From the NCBI GenBank assembly GCA_007115705.1, contig QXEO01000235.1:1716741-1780740 (forward strand): 64,000 nt of DNA, in the 5' to 3' direction. Positions 1 to 9,630 of the stretch are shown one piece after another. The first letter of the stretch is position 1, and each line of letters opens with the position of its first letter. This DNA is from Dactylis glomerata (lineage: Eukaryota; Streptophyta; Magnoliopsida; Poales; Poaceae). The position numbers were made by a program, and so were the translations under genes. The notes under the pieces were generated by a model, which was not told the origin of the DNA, ran no database searches, and worked only from the letters and a program-made list of their open reading frames with translations.

Positions 1-1109
1 TCACTATGAGATTCACTCTGGGCATTACGACAAAATACATAGACCGTAATCCAACTGCATCTATGACTAATAATCCACCCTCCGGATGTCGTCCGAGCAA
101 CCACGGGTATTAAGTTGCGAACAACGGATAACTACATTAAGCAAAGTGCATAAAGTAAACAAAGCAAATATCCTTGGACACAAGAATGTTGTTTTCTCCC
201 TAGTGGCAACAGCACATCTACAACCTTAGAGGTTTCTGTCACTCCCCCAGATTACTAGAGGCATGAACCCAACTATCGAGCATAAATACTCCCTCTTGGA
301 GTCACTAGCATCTACTCGGCCAAGATATCTACTAGCAACGGAGAGCATGCAAGATCATAAACAACATAGAGATAACATAAAGATAATAATTCAGCACATC
401 AACTTGACATAGTACCAATACTCATCGGATCCCAACAAACATAACATGTAGAATTACACAAAGATGATCTTGATCATGTAGGGCAGCTCACAAGATCTAA
501 ACATGAAGCACATGGCGGAGGAGACGACCATCTAGCTACTGCTATGGACCCGTAGTCCAAGGTAGACTACTCACACATCACTCCGGAGGCGACCATGGTG
601 GTGCAGAAGGCCTCCGGTAGGGTGCCGGGAAGAGCTCCTGGATCCTCCCGATCTCGCATCGACGATGGTGGTGGCTTGCAGTATGTTTTGAGGAAAAGCG
701 ATCCGTCATTTAGGTTTTTCCCGTCGAGGGGAATTTATAGGCGAAAGGGCAGCATCAGGAGGTGGGCCAGCTAGCCTCACCCCCTGGTGGCGCGGGCCAG
801 GGGCAGGCCGCGCCACCCTAGGGTGAGCCTGGCCTGTGGCCCCCCTCCGTCTCCTCTTCGGACTTCGTGACCCTTTAGGAAAAATAGCAGGTTTGGCTTT
901 TGTTTCGTCCAATTCCGAGAATATTTCCTATGTAGCTTTTCTGAAACATAAAAACAGCAGAAAATAGGGAACTGGCACTATGGCATCTCGTTAGTAGGTT
1001 AGTTCCGGAAAATGCATAAAAACACCACGAAGTGTAACGAAACACAAAGCAAATGGTGTATAAACAAGCATGGAGCATCAAAAATTATAGATACGTTTGA
1101 GACGTATCA
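1..1109 (-). repeat. 3' LTR of element A (Athila-like Gypsy), partial
   Basis: This is the right-hand part of an LTR read on the minus strand. It ends at the window edge, so about 500 bp should lie outside. The terminus at 1109 is ..gagacgtatca, the reverse complement of the TGATACGTC start typical of Triticeae Gypsy LTRs. The first bases match 58068 onward in the 5' LTR of the same element, including the variant stretch around ccggatgtcgtccgagc. A GC-rich hairpin lies at 776-827. No coding content is seen; short frames here are chance. Confidence 0.88.
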
Positions 1110-3499
1110 AGCATCCCCAAGCTTAACTCCTGCTCATCCTCGAGTAGGTAAGTGATAACAAAAGAATAATTTTTGAGGTGACATGCACCATCACAATCTT
1201 GATCAACGATGTAAAGCATTGAGTGCTGGGATCAAAGAACTTAAAACATGGGCATAAGAGACATAATCTTGACAATAAAACTTAGCAACCATGTTATAAC
1301 ATGAAAGGAAACACAAACGAAAGATCATGAATAATGAAACATTGAAAGTCAAACGTGTGTTCAAATCATATGGAAAAACATATCAAAGCGGTTTTCAGCT
1401 TGTCCTTCATGGAATAGCAAAACATAAATGCATAGGACACCTTCAAGTTTAAGAGGGCGACAATATACAAATAATTTAAGAACAAGCAAAACCATAATCA
1501 TGAATCAATCAATGATAAACTTTGGGACTATGCACATTAAACTCAGAATGACAACTATGCTCTCTTAGACGGTGCATAAAGGTAGAAAGTGGAGACTCAA
1601 CATAAAAGTAAAAGAAAGGCCCTTCGCAGAGGGAAGCAGGGATTGCAAGTTTTATAAACCTTCAAAAATTATGGTACTTACTAGCTTTGAGCTCTCATTG
1701 CCTCCATCATAGGCATCTTGAATGGTTAAAGTTAATGCGAGTACACTTACGAAGCATATGCTTAACAAATCATAAGTTGAATACCTTGTGTCCCGTGAAG
1801 TACGAATACCCAAACCTCATGCTACTCGACTTAGGTCCCAAGCAAGCTCTTGTCATTGTAAGCATACACGTATCATCGAGAACCGCCAACGGGGTACCTC
1901 CTTCCCGATGACATGGAACAAGCCCACATCAAAATGACAAGACAAACAGACAATGAACACCTCAGCATCTCTTTTATTTACCATTGGTATACTTTTTATT
2001 ATGAGATGCGTCGTCGAATGTCCACTATGGGCATGCTGTAAATTTCCACCATGAATGATGCATGGCTTAGATTAGCGGCCCAGGCATTTCTGTAACACAT
2101 ATACAAACTCCATGATCTCGCAAGATCCCAACTTATTTCACATCGCGGGTATAAATAAACAAAAGATCACGATATCAACTCAAATGAGAGAAAGTGCAAT
2201 GTTGAAAACTTGCTCCATGACGGCATGGCTGGGCTAATTTCCAACTTACAACTTGCAAGCATAACATCAACATAAGAGAGCCACAATGTCAAAATTTTAA
2301 AAGCAAGAAAAGTAAAGTGTGCCGTCATGTTCGTGAGAGCTTTACTAACTAATTTTCACATAACACCAAAAGGAGTTTAATTTGAAGGATAGATAAAAGC
2401 AAGTCAAATGTACTTGGAATGGCAAATTGCTAATAGGTATGTATAGTGGACACATTGGAATAACTTGGTTTTTGGGAGTTGGATGCACGAGTAGAGCTCA
2501 TACTCAATACAAAACAAAGGCTAGCAAAAGACTGGGAGCGACCAACTAAGAGAGCAATAACGGCCATAATCATGCATAGCGACAAAACATCATTAAAAGA
2601 AGCATAAAGTGGCATCACAAGTCAAAAACCAAATGATCATAGAGGCTTATGGCAACTTTGTAAGAGTCAAACATGTTGTAAGCATGCGCCAAGTCAACCC
2701 AAATAAAGCATCAAGGAGAAAACCAAATAAATGCTTCCATATAATAAAAACAACACATGATTTTTTTCAAAGGATCATTAAGCAATCTCAGTCATTTGAG
2801 ACAAGTCATGCTACAGCAAAAAATACTAAGCATACTATCAAAATGACATCAAGCATGGCATGCAAAAGTCTAAGCCGCAGTCTAAACAAGCTCCTTTTTG
2901 TACCACTTTTTGCATGAAACTTTTTTTTTCTTTTCCAACACCATTCAAACCTCTTTGAAACAAATCTTTTGATGAAAACCAACATAGACCAGTGGTATAA
3001 ATACACCTTGATACAAAGATATAACAAGATCTGAACAAAAATCAAGGCAAAAAACGAAAGCTAAACGCAATTCTAGAAAAAGAGAACACTCGTTGAACGA
3101 TAAGAGTGAAAAATAAAGTGTTCTTGGCAAATGAAAAACAGAGTGCGTCTTCTCCAAAAGAAATTTGTTGGGGTCCAACCATTTATTGCAGCAAACAAAA
3201 CAAAAGAAAACTAAAAGCAAAAGTAAAGACGCTCCAAGAAAAATACATAGAATATGAAGCAATAAAAATATAGTGTGTTGAAAGGTGACCTGATTTTTGC
3301 CAATGAAGAAGGGGTGCCTCGGGGGCATCCCTAAGCTTTGACGCTTGTACCTCTTGGATATTTCTTGGGGTGACATGGGCATCCCCAAGCTTGAGCTTTT
3401 TTCCATACTTCATCTCATCTCATCACTCTCCATTCCCTACACTTGAAAACTTCCTTCATACAAAACTTCACACAATTCTATTAGCAACGTTAGTATAAA
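1110..3499 (-). repeat. Element A 3' internal region, non-coding
   Basis: This is the internal domain of element A next to its 3' LTR. The polypurine tract is at 1111-1124 (minus strand AAGCTTGGGGATGC), directly against the LTR. Similar tracts recur at 3325-3338 and 3379-3392. The stretch is closely similar to 46020-48390 of element D and has no credible long reading frame. It occupies the place where pol would lie in an autonomous element. It stops at 3499, where the MULE is inserted, and resumes at 22077. Confidence 0.8.
3491..3499. repeat. MULE target-site duplication, left copy
   Basis: The 9 bp tagtataaa is repeated exactly at 22068-22076. Nine-base TSDs are diagnostic of Mutator-superfamily insertions. 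Element D carries an uninterrupted version of the same stretch near 48385. Confidence 0.95.
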
Positions 3500-3745
3500 G
3501 GGATTTCTATTTTCGTGCCCTTGGGTCATTAGTTGTACTCAGTTTTCCCCAGCCGCTTAACTTTTCCTCAGTTTTCCCCTCGCTCTAGTTTGAAACCCCT
3601 CGCAGACGCTCGGACGGGAGGGTTGCCATCTGGTCAGAGGCCTTAGACCGTTACCGGTGACGGCTAGGGAGCCGCGGTGGTTGTGAATGGACCGTTGCTT
3701 TTGAACGGTGTTGACTGTTGACCCAATGAGACACGTCGGACTGGC
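3500..3745 (+). repeat. MULE left terminal inverted repeat
   Basis: It begins gggatttctattttcgtgcc and runs about 245 bp to the motif gagacacgtcggac. It matches the reverse complement of 21823-22067 with scattered mismatches. It includes tracts of actcagttttcccc type that recur in a diverged form at 7826-8000. Confidence 0.92.
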
Positions 3746-4009
3746 GGTCACTCACCCAAAGCTTTCCCCTCCGCCCGAGACTGGAAGAGCTCACCGCCCC
3801 TCCGCCGCCACGCCGTCCTGCCCTCCTACCTTATGGCATCGTCCGCCCCCGCCCCCACCACTACCCCTGGGAGGCGGAGAGGGCTTCGCCTCCACTAGAT
3901 CTACCCCTATCGCGGTAGAGTTTGTACATCCGTCTGGTGTGCCGATTATGCCCCTCAACGGCGGAGAAGATTGGAAATCGGAGGGATCTAACGCATGGAT
4001 TCCATCTGG

Positions 4010-4100
4010 GTAAGCATCGTCTGCCTATGTGAATTAACAGTAGGCAGTTTTTTTAGCGCGAATCGTTGTTGCTCAACTAACTGCGTTGCTTTTCGAATAG
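4010..4100 (+). other. Predicted mudrA intron 1
   Basis: Donor GTAAGC and acceptor AATAG flank a 91-bp T-rich stretch. Splicing joins the exon-1 frame to the exon-2 frame without a shift. This is inferred from sites and frame only. Confidence 0.6.
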
Positions 4101-5013
4101 GATTGATCCAGCGCTGGCTTTTCGGCTGGTGGTTAGGCTAGATACTAGCTTTTTGCGTGATTCTGAACGCAATGTGAGCGGATTTTACATCCCAGCGGTG
4201 GTTGCAACTACCATCTCGTTGAGGGATTTAAAAGATAACATCTGCGCTCAGTACCCCTGGGGCACTGGCGATTCAGTTGATTTCCAATATTTCAACAGCA
4301 CGGAGGGAAGATATGTTCCACTAATTTCCGACGACGATCTGGGAATTCTTTTTGCTTTAAATGATTCTTGCCGTCTCGATAAAATTTGAATCCATGTGGA
4401 CAGGGTCCAGGCATCATCTGGTGTTGGGGCATCATCAGGTGGTCGGGCATCATGTCTCTCTAGTGTTGCTACCTCTGCTAATCGTGTGCGCCGCCCCGCT
4501 CCTTGTAGGTCCATAGCAGCACCATCTGTCCCCAGTGCTAGTGGTAGTGGTAGCCAGATCGTTCCTGTGGTCGATGTGGAGGACGATGCAGAGATTGAGG
4601 ATTCGTCTCCTCAAGATGATGAGGATGAGTTGATGTTTCCTGAATTGGTAGATCGATGCAGTAAGCAGGCAATGGAGGATCAATACATGGAAGATATTGC
4701 ACAAGGTGCCAGATTTGATGACACTGATGATGAAGAGAAGGATGAGAACAATGACAGCCTCGTTTTAGCCGATTACGAAGGTGATGACTTGCCAACAATT
4801 GAGTGGAACAGGGAGGATCCTCAGCTTGCAGAAGGCACCGTATTTCAAACAATGATGGACTGCCGTAATGCAATTACTACATATTGCATTATCACCAAGA
4901 ATGATTATGAGGTTATTAAAAGTGAGCTAGGTAGGTTCATAGTTAAGTGCCCATACAAGAGGTGTAAGTGGAGGCTGCATGCATCCACAATGCTCAGAAG
5001 CACCGTGGTTCAG

Positions 5014-5097
5014 GTACTACGCCAACCAGTTGTGTATTTTAGATCATGGTGTAAAATTTGTTAACTGTTACTGACATCCCTTATAATTATGTTTCAG
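5014..5097 (+). other. Predicted mudrA intron 2
   Basis: Donor CAG|GTACTA and acceptor TTTCAG flank 84 bp in phase 0. Without splicing the frame stops at 5062-5064. With splicing it continues into the exon that carries the catalytic domain. Confidence 0.75.
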
Positions 5098-6741
5098 ATA
5101 AAGAAGAACTCGATCGACCATACTTGTCCACCACGAGCGGGAGCGCCAGAGGAGAAATCAAAGCTAGCGAAGACTAGGTGGTTGGCAGATGCAATCATAG
5201 ATTGGCTGAGAGAAACTCCATCACTTGGTCCAACAGCACTCATAAAATTGATATCTGATAAGTTTAATATAAAAATACCTTACATGAGGATGTTCTATGC
5301 AAAGGAAATGGCTCTTGACAGGATCAATGGTCCATGGAATGAAAGCTTTCAGTTGCTTTACACTTTCAAAGCTGAAGTGGAGATGGCTAGTCCAGGCAGT
5401 GTTGTAGCGATAGATAAGCATACAGTTCCCTACAAATTAAAAAGCGGGAGGATAATGCGGAAGGAATGTTTTAGAAGGGCTTTTGTTTGTTTCAAAGCTT
5501 GCTGGAAAGGCTTTCTGGACGGTTGCAGGCCTTATTTGGCCATGGATGCAACAGCTCTTCATGGCAGGTTTAAAGGATAGCTAGTTGCTGCTACTGCAGT
5601 TGATGGACACAATTGGATGTTCCCTATTGCTTATGGAGTTTTGGAGGTTGAGTCAGAGGAAAGTTGGACTTGGTTTCTGCAGAATTTGCACGACCTTATA
5701 GGTCATCCACCAGGACTTGCTATCCACACAGACACTTGCAAAGGTTTGGAGAGTGCAGTAGAAGCAGTATTCCCTGGAGTGGAGCATAGGGAATGTATGC
5801 GACACTTGGTACGGAATTTTACAAAGAAATTCAATGGTAAAGTTTATACTGACAACCTATGGCCAGCTGCATACACATCCAACATTAGGAAGCATCTGTT
5901 TCATTTGGAAGTGTTGTATAAACAAAAACCTGGGGTGAAGGAGTACTTGAATGAACATCATGGTAGGGTGTGGTCAAGAAGCCAATTCAATGAAATTTGC
6001 AAGGTATACTATGTAACAAGTAACCTTGCAGAGAGTTTCAATGCAAAGGTCAAGTCATTGAAAGGGCTTATGCTGTGGCAAATATTTGATAAGATTAGGC
6101 AGATGATCATGATAAAGATCGATCTGCGTCAAAGAATTGCAGCCACAAAATATGTTGGCCATCTCATGCTCCCATCTTTGATTAAGTCTTTGCATGCCAG
6201 GGCAAAACAATTGAAGATGAAATGCATCAGAAAAGGAATGGAGACTAAGGTAACCTACACTGACAGTAAAAACAGGCAGTGGAGGTATCCAGTGAGTTTG
6301 GTTGATAGGACATGCCATTGTAGGCGATGGCAGATCCGTGGGATACCCTGCATACACGCATTGTTTTTCATGAGTGTTATAGCGGGTGCAGAAGGTGAAG
6401 TTGATCAGTATGTGTCAGAGTATTTCTCTGTTGCCAAATTTAGGGCTGCATATGCTATGAATGTTCCTACCTTGTTGGGAAAAGACCAATGGATGAAAGT
6501 CGATCCAGGCTTCAAACTATACTCTCCAGTTTTGACTAGACCGGCAGGTAGGCCGAGGAAGAATAGGATCCGAGCTAGTGCAGAGGGTGCTGCACTAATT
6601 CGACGACGTAAGTGCAAACGTTGTGGAACCCCTGGACACATTGCTAGGCTTTGTAAAAATCCAGTTGACCCAGCTTTTGGAATGGAAGATCAGGCGGGAG
6701 CAGCAAATGCAGAGGAGAATGAAGCAGCAATTCAACATGAG

Positions 6742-6975
6742 GAGATTGAAGCAATGAATCGAGAGCTGCTTGAACCGATGGATCGAGAGCTGCTTGAACC
6801 GATGGATCGAGAGCTGCTTGAACCGATGGATCGAGAGCTGCTTGAACAGATGAATCGAGAGCTGCTTGAACCAATGGATCGAGAGCAGAGGGAACAGATG
6901 GATCTAGAGGCCGTTGAAGCAATGCATAGACAGCTGAGTGAAGGAATTGATCGAGAGCTGGGTAAACCGATGGAT
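6742..6975 (+). repeat. In-frame 24-bp repeat in transposase C-terminus
   Basis: About four near-perfect 24-bp units (gatcgagagctgcttgaacc type) are followed by degenerate ones. They encode the octapeptide DRELLEPM and variants. An identical copy lies at 16391-16624 in the duplicated segment. The repeats look like a charged helical linker between the zinc knuckle and the basic tail. Confidence 0.85.
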
Positions 6976-7280
6976 CAAGAGCAGATTGTAGAAGCAAGGG
7001 AAGAAAATGAATTAGAAGAAATAGCACAAGCTTCGTATGATATGGTTGTCTTGGTCTTAGCACAACCCGAAGAGAAGAAGAAGAAGAACAAGAAAGAGGG
7101 CAAAAGGAAGGTAGACACTGGTAATATCCCTGGTAGGGTTACCCGGAGTAAGGTGGTGGACCCAGCGAGTCACACCAGGAGCAAGAGAAAGATTTTATTT
7201 TGAACAATTAATTTGAATGTATGTGTTATTGCAAGTTTTCTATGGTCATGCACCTCGAATAAGTTCATCGCTTAAGCCAC

Positions 7281-7580
7281 ATTTATCATTTTCTAAGTGA
7301 CTAAACTCAAAATATATAGTTTTGGGTTTAGTTTAATTCAAACAAAAAAATCAAAAAAATTCAAAACATGGTGGAACATTCCCATGGAGTCTTGTTATGT
7401 TACCTACAATCTAGAGAACTAATAATGGAAAAGGAAATTTATCATTTTCTAAGTGACTAAACTCAAAAAATATAGTTTTGGGTTTAGTTTAATTCAAAAT
7501 AATTCAAAACATGGTGGAACCTTCCCATGGAGTCTTGTTATGTTACCTACAACCTAGAGAAATAATAATGGAAAAGGAAA
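7281..7580 (+). repeat. 156-bp tandem duplication in MULE non-coding DNA
   Basis: Unit one starts at 7281 and unit two at 7437. Both contain tttctaagtgactaaactca and catggagtcttgttatgtta. The second copy lacks about 14 bp of the A-rich part. It follows the transposase stop; the rest of 7204-7825 is AT-rich with no gene seen. A second copy of the pair is at 16930-17229. Confidence 0.9.
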
Positions 7581-7825
7581 TATAGAGATATGAAGTTTTT
7601 TCCAAAACCACTTCCTAGTCCATGAGCTACTAGCTATGAAGATGTAGGGCTTTCTACTCAACACACCTCCCAAATACCCACTATGCTTACAAACTTTGTC
7701 CAAATGAGTCCAAATTCGTCACACTTGTGTATCTTTGAATTGCAAATAATATCACGTCAGCCAAAATATACTATATTGTTCAAATAACACAATCTAACAA
7801 TTTTTATGCCAAAAGCTTCAATTTC

Positions 7826-8000
7826 CCTTACTCCCTTTATTATTTGGGTGCCCCTGTTTTACTTAGTTTTACTCAGTTTTCCCCCTCCGGGTCCACTTGT
7901 TTTACTCAGTCCTACTCAGTTTTGCCCTTCCGATAAACATTTCCTCACTTTTCCCGCTCTTAGTTCTACTCAGTTTTCCTCACTTGTACTCACTGGCTGA
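7826..8000 (+). repeat. Internal TIR-like sequence within the MULE
   Basis: Several tttactcagttttcccc-type tracts, plus gtgcccc and tttcctcacttttcccgctct, resemble the left TIR (3500-3600) in the same orientation and order. The similarity is diverged. It may be the end of an older related MULE that now forms part of a composite element. Confidence 0.55.
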
Positions 8001-8195
8001 TCTCTGATTGGTCGAGATGTATGTCACACGAATCTTGGTTGGTTGATAGCTCAACGTACGCTTGCACCGTGGGATCATTTATGATCGGACGGCCTGTATA
8101 TCTCTCTCTACCTCGATGGACGCATACGGAGAGAAGAGCAGAGCACATACCTACCAACCCTAGCAGTCGCATCTTCCTCTCTTACTCTGGCGGTC

Positions 8196-8410
8196 GCGGC
8201 AACGCGGATCTACAGCGTGCGTGCGTGCGGCGGCGTGGATCTAACCGTGCGTGCGGCGGCACAGATCTAACCGTGTGTGCGGCCGCGCGAAACTGCAGCG
8301 TGCGGCAGCGCGGATCTAACCGTGCATACGGCGGCACGGATCTAACCATGCGTCGGCGTGGATCTAAGAGTGTCGGTGAGGATCTAAGAGTGCCGGTGAG
8401 GATCTAACCC
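8196..8410 (+). repeat. GC-rich degenerate short repeats
   Basis: Units of the type ggatctaaccgtgcgtgcgg recur about six to eight times with variation. They lie directly upstream of the tandem-repeat reading frame and may be its leader. The copy at 17845-18059 differs by one visible base. Confidence 0.75.
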
Positions 8411-8435
8411 TCAGAAATAGTTGAAATGTCTCTCT

Positions 8436-8440
8436 CTGTC
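8436..8440. repeat. TSD of Tat retrotransposon, left copy
   Basis: The 5 bp ctgtc abuts the TGTTATCGCC start of the LTR and is repeated at 19222-19226 after the 3' LTR. Confidence 0.9.
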
Positions 8441-8627
8441 TGTTATCGCCACATTTTGGCCAAATAAGGAGGTGGGCCATAATCAAGATGGGCTTGGAGG
8501 CTGGATCGGCCTTGCGCGTGGATTTGGGCTAATTGCCCGTGTATCTGTATATTATGATAGAGTACGTTTCGGTTTAAACAAGAGATAGAGTTGTTAGGTT
8601 TATTCCAAAGATAGAAAGTCTCCGGAC

Positions 8628-8637
8628 TATAAATATG
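8628..8637 (+). promoter_or_regulatory. TATA box of the Tat LTR
   Basis: The sequence tataaatatg lies about 190 bp into the LTR, a usual place for the U3 promoter. The equivalent in the 3' LTR is 18277-18286. Called from motif and position only. Confidence 0.6.
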
Positions 8638-8739
8638 TACCTAGGGTTATTGAGAAAGGAGGACGACCACGTTCGCAACAAACACAATCTCGGCGCATCG
8701 CCACCCCTTGTTTCGAGGGTTTCTTTCAGGTAAGCGTCG

Positions 8740-8774
8740 TGCTGCCTAGATCGCATCTCGCGATCTAGGCAGCA
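8740..8774 (+). promoter_or_regulatory. Perfect 15-bp hairpin in the LTR leader
   Basis: Arms tgctgcctagatcgc (8740-8754) and gcgatctaggcagca (8760-8774) enclose the loop atctc. It begins 10 bp after the candidate splice donor CAG|GTAAGC at 8729/8730. The second copy is at 18389-18423. It could be a leader RNA structure; function unknown. Confidence 0.75.
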
Positions 8775-9577
8775 TCTGCTTATGTGTTATTTGGTGTTGC
8801 TCGTACTGAAGCCTTGTTGATGGCGAGTAATACTGTTATCATAGATCTGTTTGGGCTAGCATCAGTGCTTTTTGTTTCTGTTTGCTTAGTCATGCTGCCC
8901 CTAGAGATCTCGCTGCCTTTGCACCTATTTTGGGTGTAAGGGCAGCATCTTGCTTGATCTTTATTCAGTCGATTCAATCTGTCATAGTTGTTCCTTGTTC
9001 TCCAAGGATTAGTTTAATATCCGCATGGTCAGGCCTCACAAACGGGTTGAACGGTCCAGTAGTACGTAAGGATATGGTTTGCTAATTCGAGAGGAGTTGT
9101 TCCGGGAATTGACTCTACGTTGGTTTTTTGGCCTCCTCTAGGGTTAGTTTCTGTTATCTTTCGTATCTACCAGGCTCAATTACGTGTGGGATGTTCCAAT
9201 TATGTGGTGAAAGCGTTAAACTGTCGTAGATCGATTTGACTTGTATTGATAAAGCAAAACCCCATGTTATCGTAGATCCAATGCAGATCCATGGGACAAT
9301 CGGCTACCTGAGCCGATTCACAGGGAAACCTGAGAGCCGATCGAGGCTCGTATTTAATGTTTACATGTCTGCCATGCAGGAAACCAATCGAAGCAATCCA
9401 TCACCTTCCTGATCAGGTATAGGTCAGGTGGCACGCCCTTGCATCAGCCAGGACGTGTGCCGGAGTTTTGCGGGCCGTTGACCGAGGGACCAGGGCCCAC
9501 CAGCAGCTCTGGGAGCCTCCCGGCTCTTCGTGTTGCTCGTCGCTGCTCGCCGGTGGGTTTTGACAGGCAACACATTC

Positions 9578-9595
9578 TGGCACGCCCAGTGGGAC
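9578..9595 (+). other. Primer-binding-site position of Tat element
   Basis: The sequence tggcacgcccagtgggac starts five bases after the LTR ends. It begins with TGG as a primer site should. I do not assign the tRNA with confidence. Confidence 0.55.
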
Positions 9596-9630
9596 ACTCA
9601 ACAACATCTGCATCAACATCTGACGCTGCG

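Larger units (their letters stand above)
3948..7203 (+). pseudogene. mudrA: mudrA-type MULE transposase, two nonsense codons
   Basis: This is the transposase of the MULE, expected to bind the terminal repeats and cut and rejoin DNA in the nucleus. I model three exons: 3948-4009, 4101-5013 and 5098-7203. The introns are 4010-4100 and 5014-5097, both GT..AG, and together they keep one frame of about 1,026 codons. The start at 3948 is the last in-frame ATG before the first intron and is tentative. Order of domains: N-terminal PB1-like mudrA region (about 4129-4380), acidic linker, DNA-binding region, and MULE DDE domain with an aspartate in YLAMDATALHGRF (near 5545) and another in HTDTCKGLE (near 5735). 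A SWIM zinc finger (CHC..CIH, near 6313-6360), a CCHC zinc knuckle (6613-6654), EPMDRELL-type repeats and a basic tail follow. In-frame stops TGA at 4387 and TAG at 5578 break it; both fit C-to-T changes of CGA and CAG. Confidence 0.88.
8441..9572 (+). repeat. 5' LTR of Tat retrotransposon
   Basis: Length is 1,132 bp, beginning TGTTATCGCC and ending GGCAACA. It differs from the 3' LTR (18090-19221) at about three positions by eye, all transitions. It contains a TATA-like box, a splice donor candidate and a strong hairpin. Confidence 0.92.

Noticed and set aside
6742..6975. CRISPR-like array of 24-bp units
   Set aside because: There are no spacers; the units are contiguous, in frame and part of the transposase.
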